Assembly: GCA_016295505.1 (NCBI GenBank)
Contig: JAEDLC010000087.1
Coordinates: 1-7,720 of the forward strand
Direction: 5' to 3'
Source of the DNA: Dorea sp.
Lineage (GTDB): Bacteria; Bacillota_A; Clostridia; Lachnospirales; Lachnospiraceae
DNA length: 7,720 nt
Part shown: positions 5,726-7,720 of the stretch, one piece after another
Position numbering within the stretch: the stretch's first letter is position 1
How the letters are laid out: the number at the start of each line of letters is the position of its first letter
Notes under the pieces: generated by a model
The model's database searches: none
Seen by the model: only the letters and a program-made list of their open reading frames with translations
Told to the model about the DNA's origin: nothing
Program-made: the position numbers and the translations under genes

Positions 5726-6973
5726 ATGAAAAATGTAATTCAAAAATGGAACAGCATCAGTCTTGTTCTGAGAATCATCTGTGGTCTCATCATTGGTATC
5801 ATTCTTGGACTTGTAATTCCAAAAGTGACAGTAATCGCTATTCTTGGGGACCTTTTTGTTGGCGCATTAAAGGCTATCGCTCCACTTCTGGTATTCTTCC
5901 TTGTAATGAGCGCTCTTGCACACATGGGAGAAGGACAGAAAACAAACATGGGCTTCATTGTTATGCTCTACATGGTAGGTAACCTGTTCTCAGCACTCGT
6001 ATCCGTAGTTGCATGTAAACTGTTCCCTGTAACTCTTACACTGGCAGAAGCAGCCGGCGAAGAACTGGCTCCTCCGAGTGGTGTAGGCGAAGTATTAAAG
6101 AACTTATTGATGAACGTTGTATCTAATCCGGTTGCTTCCATTGTGAATGCCAACTACATCGGTATCCTTGCATGGGCATGTATCTTTGGTATTGCTCTGA
6201 AATGTGCTTCTGACAACACCAAAAAGATACTCGATGATTTTGCAGGAGCCATCTCCACTGCCGTTAAGTGGGTTATCAGTTTTGCTCCGTTTGGTATCAT
6301 GGGATTAATCTTCAACGTTATCTCTGCATCCGGACTCAGTGCTCTGTTATCTTACGGAAGACTGATCCTTGTACTGGTCGGAAGTATGGCATTCGTTGCA
6401 TTGGTTATGAATCCGATCATCGTATTCCTCTGTATCAGAAAGAATCCATATCCACTGGTATTCAAGTGTCTGACCAAGAGCTTTATCACCGCATTCTTTA
6501 CACGTAGTTCTGCAGCTAATATTCCTGTTAATATGGAACTTTGTGAAGAACTGGGATTAGACGAAGAACAGTACTCCATCTCTATTCCACTTGGTGCTAC
6601 AATCAACATGGCCGGTGCAGCTATCACAATCTCCGTCATGGCTTTGTCAGCTGCTCATACCGTTGGAATCAGTGTAGACTTTGGTACCGCTCTCATCCTC
6701 TGCGTACTTGCAGCACTCAGTGCAGCCGGTGCTTCCGGTGTTGCCGGCGGTTCTCTGCTCCTGATCCCTATGGCCTGTGGCTTGTTTGGAATCCCATCTG
6801 AGATTGCTATGCAGGTTGTAGGTGTTGGTTTCATCATCGGTGTAATTCAGGATTCCTGTGAAACAGGTCTGAACTCTTCTACCGACGTTCTCTTTACAGC
6901 AGCAGCTGAATTCAGAGACAGAAGACTGCATCCTGAATACTACGCAAACAAAACAACTGAAAGTGCAGAATAA
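5726..6973 (+). CDS. sstT: Serine/threonine:sodium symporter
   Basis: An inner-membrane importer that brings in serine and threonine with sodium, of the dicarboxylate/amino acid:cation symporter family. It has 415 residues, against 414 in E. coli. Hydrophobic segments run through the protein. The transport core is well kept: FFTRSSAANIPVNM (hairpin 1, 257-270), GATINMAGAAITI (290-302), GASGVAGGSLLLIP (hairpin 2, 335-348) and QDSCETGLNSSTDVLF (375-390). By alignment with the archaeal glutamate transporter GltPh, D376, T380, N383 and D387 match D394, T398, N401 and D405. E379 replaces R397, as expected for a carrier of neutral substrates. The ATG at 5726 is the only ATG, GTG or TTG in frame after the stop at 5663-5665, yet no Shine-Dalgarno sequence stands beside it. 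It diverges from tdh-kbl, which breaks down the threonine it imports. Confidence 0.95.
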   Translation: MKNVIQKWNSISLVLRIICGLIIGIILGLVIPKVTVIAILGDLFVGALKAIAPLLVFFLVMSALAHMGEGQKTNMGFIVMLYMVGNLFSALVSVVACKLFPVTLTLAEAAGEELAPPSGVGEVLKNLLMNVVSNPVASIVNANYIGILAWACIFGIALKCASDNTKKILDDFAGAISTAVKWVISFAPFGIMGLIFNVISASGLSALLSYGRLILVLVGSMAFVALVMNPIIVFLCIRKNPYPLVFKCLTKSFITAFFTRSSAANIPVNMELCEELGLDEEQYSISIPLGATINMAGAAITISVMALSAAHTVGISVDFGTALILCVLAALSAAGASGVAGGSLLLIPMACGLFGIPSEIAMQVVGVGFIIGVIQDSCETGLNSSTDVLFTAAAEFRDRRLHPEYYANKTTESAE

Positions 6974-6999
6974 TTATTACATAATCTATATAAAGTGTA

Positions 7000-7028
7000 T
7001 TGTCCTGACGGTCCGTCCGTCAGGACAA
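7000..7028 (+). repeat. 12-base-pair hairpin just after sstT
   Basis: TTGTCCTGACGG (7000-7011) and its exact complement (7017-7028) surround a 5-base loop. On the plus strand it is followed by a run of A, not U, so it is not an intrinsic terminator by itself for sstT. On the minus strand it lies past the U-tract of the glycyl-tRNA synthetase terminator. It may stabilise the sstT 3' end or act as a backup block. Confidence 0.6.
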
Positions 7029-7067
7029 AAAAATCCAGGATCCGGATAATTCCGATCCTGGATTTTT
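7029..7067. terminator. Bidirectional terminator between sstT and glycyl-tRNA synthetase
   Basis: AAAAATCCAGGAT (7029-7041) pairs with its complement (7055-7067), and CGGA (7043-7046) with TCCG (7051-7054), around the loop TAAT and one bulged C (7042). This gives 17 pairs. Five T end the plus-strand stem (7063-7067), and seven A (7027-7033) give a U-tract on the minus strand. It can therefore end sstT from the left and the tRNA synthetase gene from the right. Confidence 0.9.
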
Positions 7068-7082
7068 ATATCTCCCTGTATC

Positions 7083-7720
7083 TTACCACTCAAACTTCTT
7101 TGCAAAGTAAGCGTCCAGATCTTCAATCTTAATTCTTTCCTGCTCCATGGTATCTCTGTCACGAACAGTTACCGCTCCATCTGTCTCTGATTCAAAATCA
7201 TAAGTAACACAGAACGGAGTACCAATCTCATCCTGACGGCGATAACGTTTTCCGATATTTCCACGGTCATCGTATTCACAGTTATACTTTTTGCAGAGCT
7301 GAGTATATACCTTTTCAGCACCTTCATTCAGCTTCTTGGAAAGCGGAAGTACACCGATCTTAATCGGAGCAAGTGCAGGATGGAAATGAAGAACCGTTCT
7401 TACATCTCCGCCTTCCAGCTCCTCTTCATCATATGCACTGCAGAGGAATGCAAGTACCATACGGTCAGCTCCCAGTGATGGTTCAATTACATATGGAATA
7501 TATTTCTCATTCTTTGTATCGTCAAAATAAGACATATCCTGCTTAGACACATTCTGATGCTGTGTAAGGTCATAATCCGTTCTGTCAGCAATACCCCAGA
7601 GTTCGCCCCATCCAAACGGGAACAGGAATTCCACATCTGTTGTCGCACGACTGTAGAAGCAGAGTTCTTCCGGAGAATGATCACGAGGGCGCAGCTCCTC
7701 ATCTTTGATTCCAAGTGTTT
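7083..7720 (-). CDS. glyQS: Glycine--tRNA ligase, C-terminal part (cut by window edge)
   Basis: A class II synthetase of the single-chain homodimeric kind that charges tRNA-Gly with glycine in the cytoplasm. The window has the last 211 residues of a protein usually around 460; the start lies beyond the right edge. The visible part begins in the catalytic domain, LGIKDEELRPRDHSPEELCFYSRATTD, then the hallmark FLFPFGWGELWGIADRTDYDL. Class II motif 3, EPSLGADR, is at residues 79-86 of the fragment. The anticodon-binding domain follows from about 117 (APIKIGVLPLSKK to the C-terminus). A GTG at 7632-7634 is an internal valine codon, not a start. The TAA stop at 7083-7085 is followed 16 bases later by the shared terminator. 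The symbol glyS is also used for this type. Confidence 0.96.
   Translation of the reverse strand, partial: TLGIKDEELRPRDHSPEELCFYSRATTDVEFLFPFGWGELWGIADRTDYDLTQHQNVSKQDMSYFDDTKNEKYIPYVIEPSLGADRMVLAFLCSAYDEEELEGGDVRTVLHFHPALAPIKIGVLPLSKKLNEGAEKVYTQLCKKYNCEYDDRGNIGKRYRRQDEIGTPFCVTYDFESETDGAVTVRDRDTMEQERIKIEDLDAYFAKKFEW

Noticed and set aside
5692..5982. 96-codon plus-strand frame overlapping the start of sstT
   Set aside because: It is an out-of-frame reading of sstT with no ribosome site, and its product shows no family features.
7487..7714. Minus-strand frame of 75 codons inside the tRNA synthetase gene
   Set aside because: It is a shifted frame of a confidently identified glycyl-tRNA synthetase.

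Overview
The window looks like chromosomal DNA of a low-to-mid GC Gram-positive anaerobe of the Clostridia, most likely a Lachnospiraceae relative. The grounds are pyruvate phosphate dikinase, a single-chain glycyl-tRNA synthetase, a bacterial M18 aminopeptidase, strong AGGAGG-type ribosome binding sites and sigma-A-like promoters. This placement is inference from protein style and was not checked by search. No mobile element, CRISPR array, tRNA or rRNA gene was seen.

Layout. On the minus strand, from the right edge leftwards, lie the C-terminal half of glycyl-tRNA synthetase (7083-7720, cut by the window edge), the tdh-kbl pair (5351-3060), an M18 aminopeptidase (2927-1539) and the N-terminal half of ppdK (1321-1, cut by the window edge and open to it). 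The only plus-strand gene is sstT (5726-6973), a sodium-coupled serine/threonine importer that diverges from tdh. A bidirectional terminator at 7029-7067 separates the convergent sstT and glycyl-tRNA synthetase genes.

How the genes fit together. SstT would import threonine (and serine). Tdh oxidises threonine to 2-amino-3-ketobutyrate, and Kbl cleaves that with CoA to glycine and acetyl-CoA. Together they form a compact threonine uptake and degradation module. Glycyl-tRNA synthetase uses glycine, the M18 peptidase releases amino acids from peptides, and PPDK interconverts pyruvate and phosphoenolpyruvate, but these links are only thematic.

The genes are all known families. The less ordinary material is in the 374-base region between tdh and sstT. 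It holds a promoter for each gene, three related 16-base motifs (two direct, one inverted) around the sstT promoter, and a sstT leader of about 168 bases. The leader starts with a long hairpin, and the sstT start has no ribosome binding site next to it. Part of this leader shares three words in the same order with the region between the aminopeptidase gene and ppdK.
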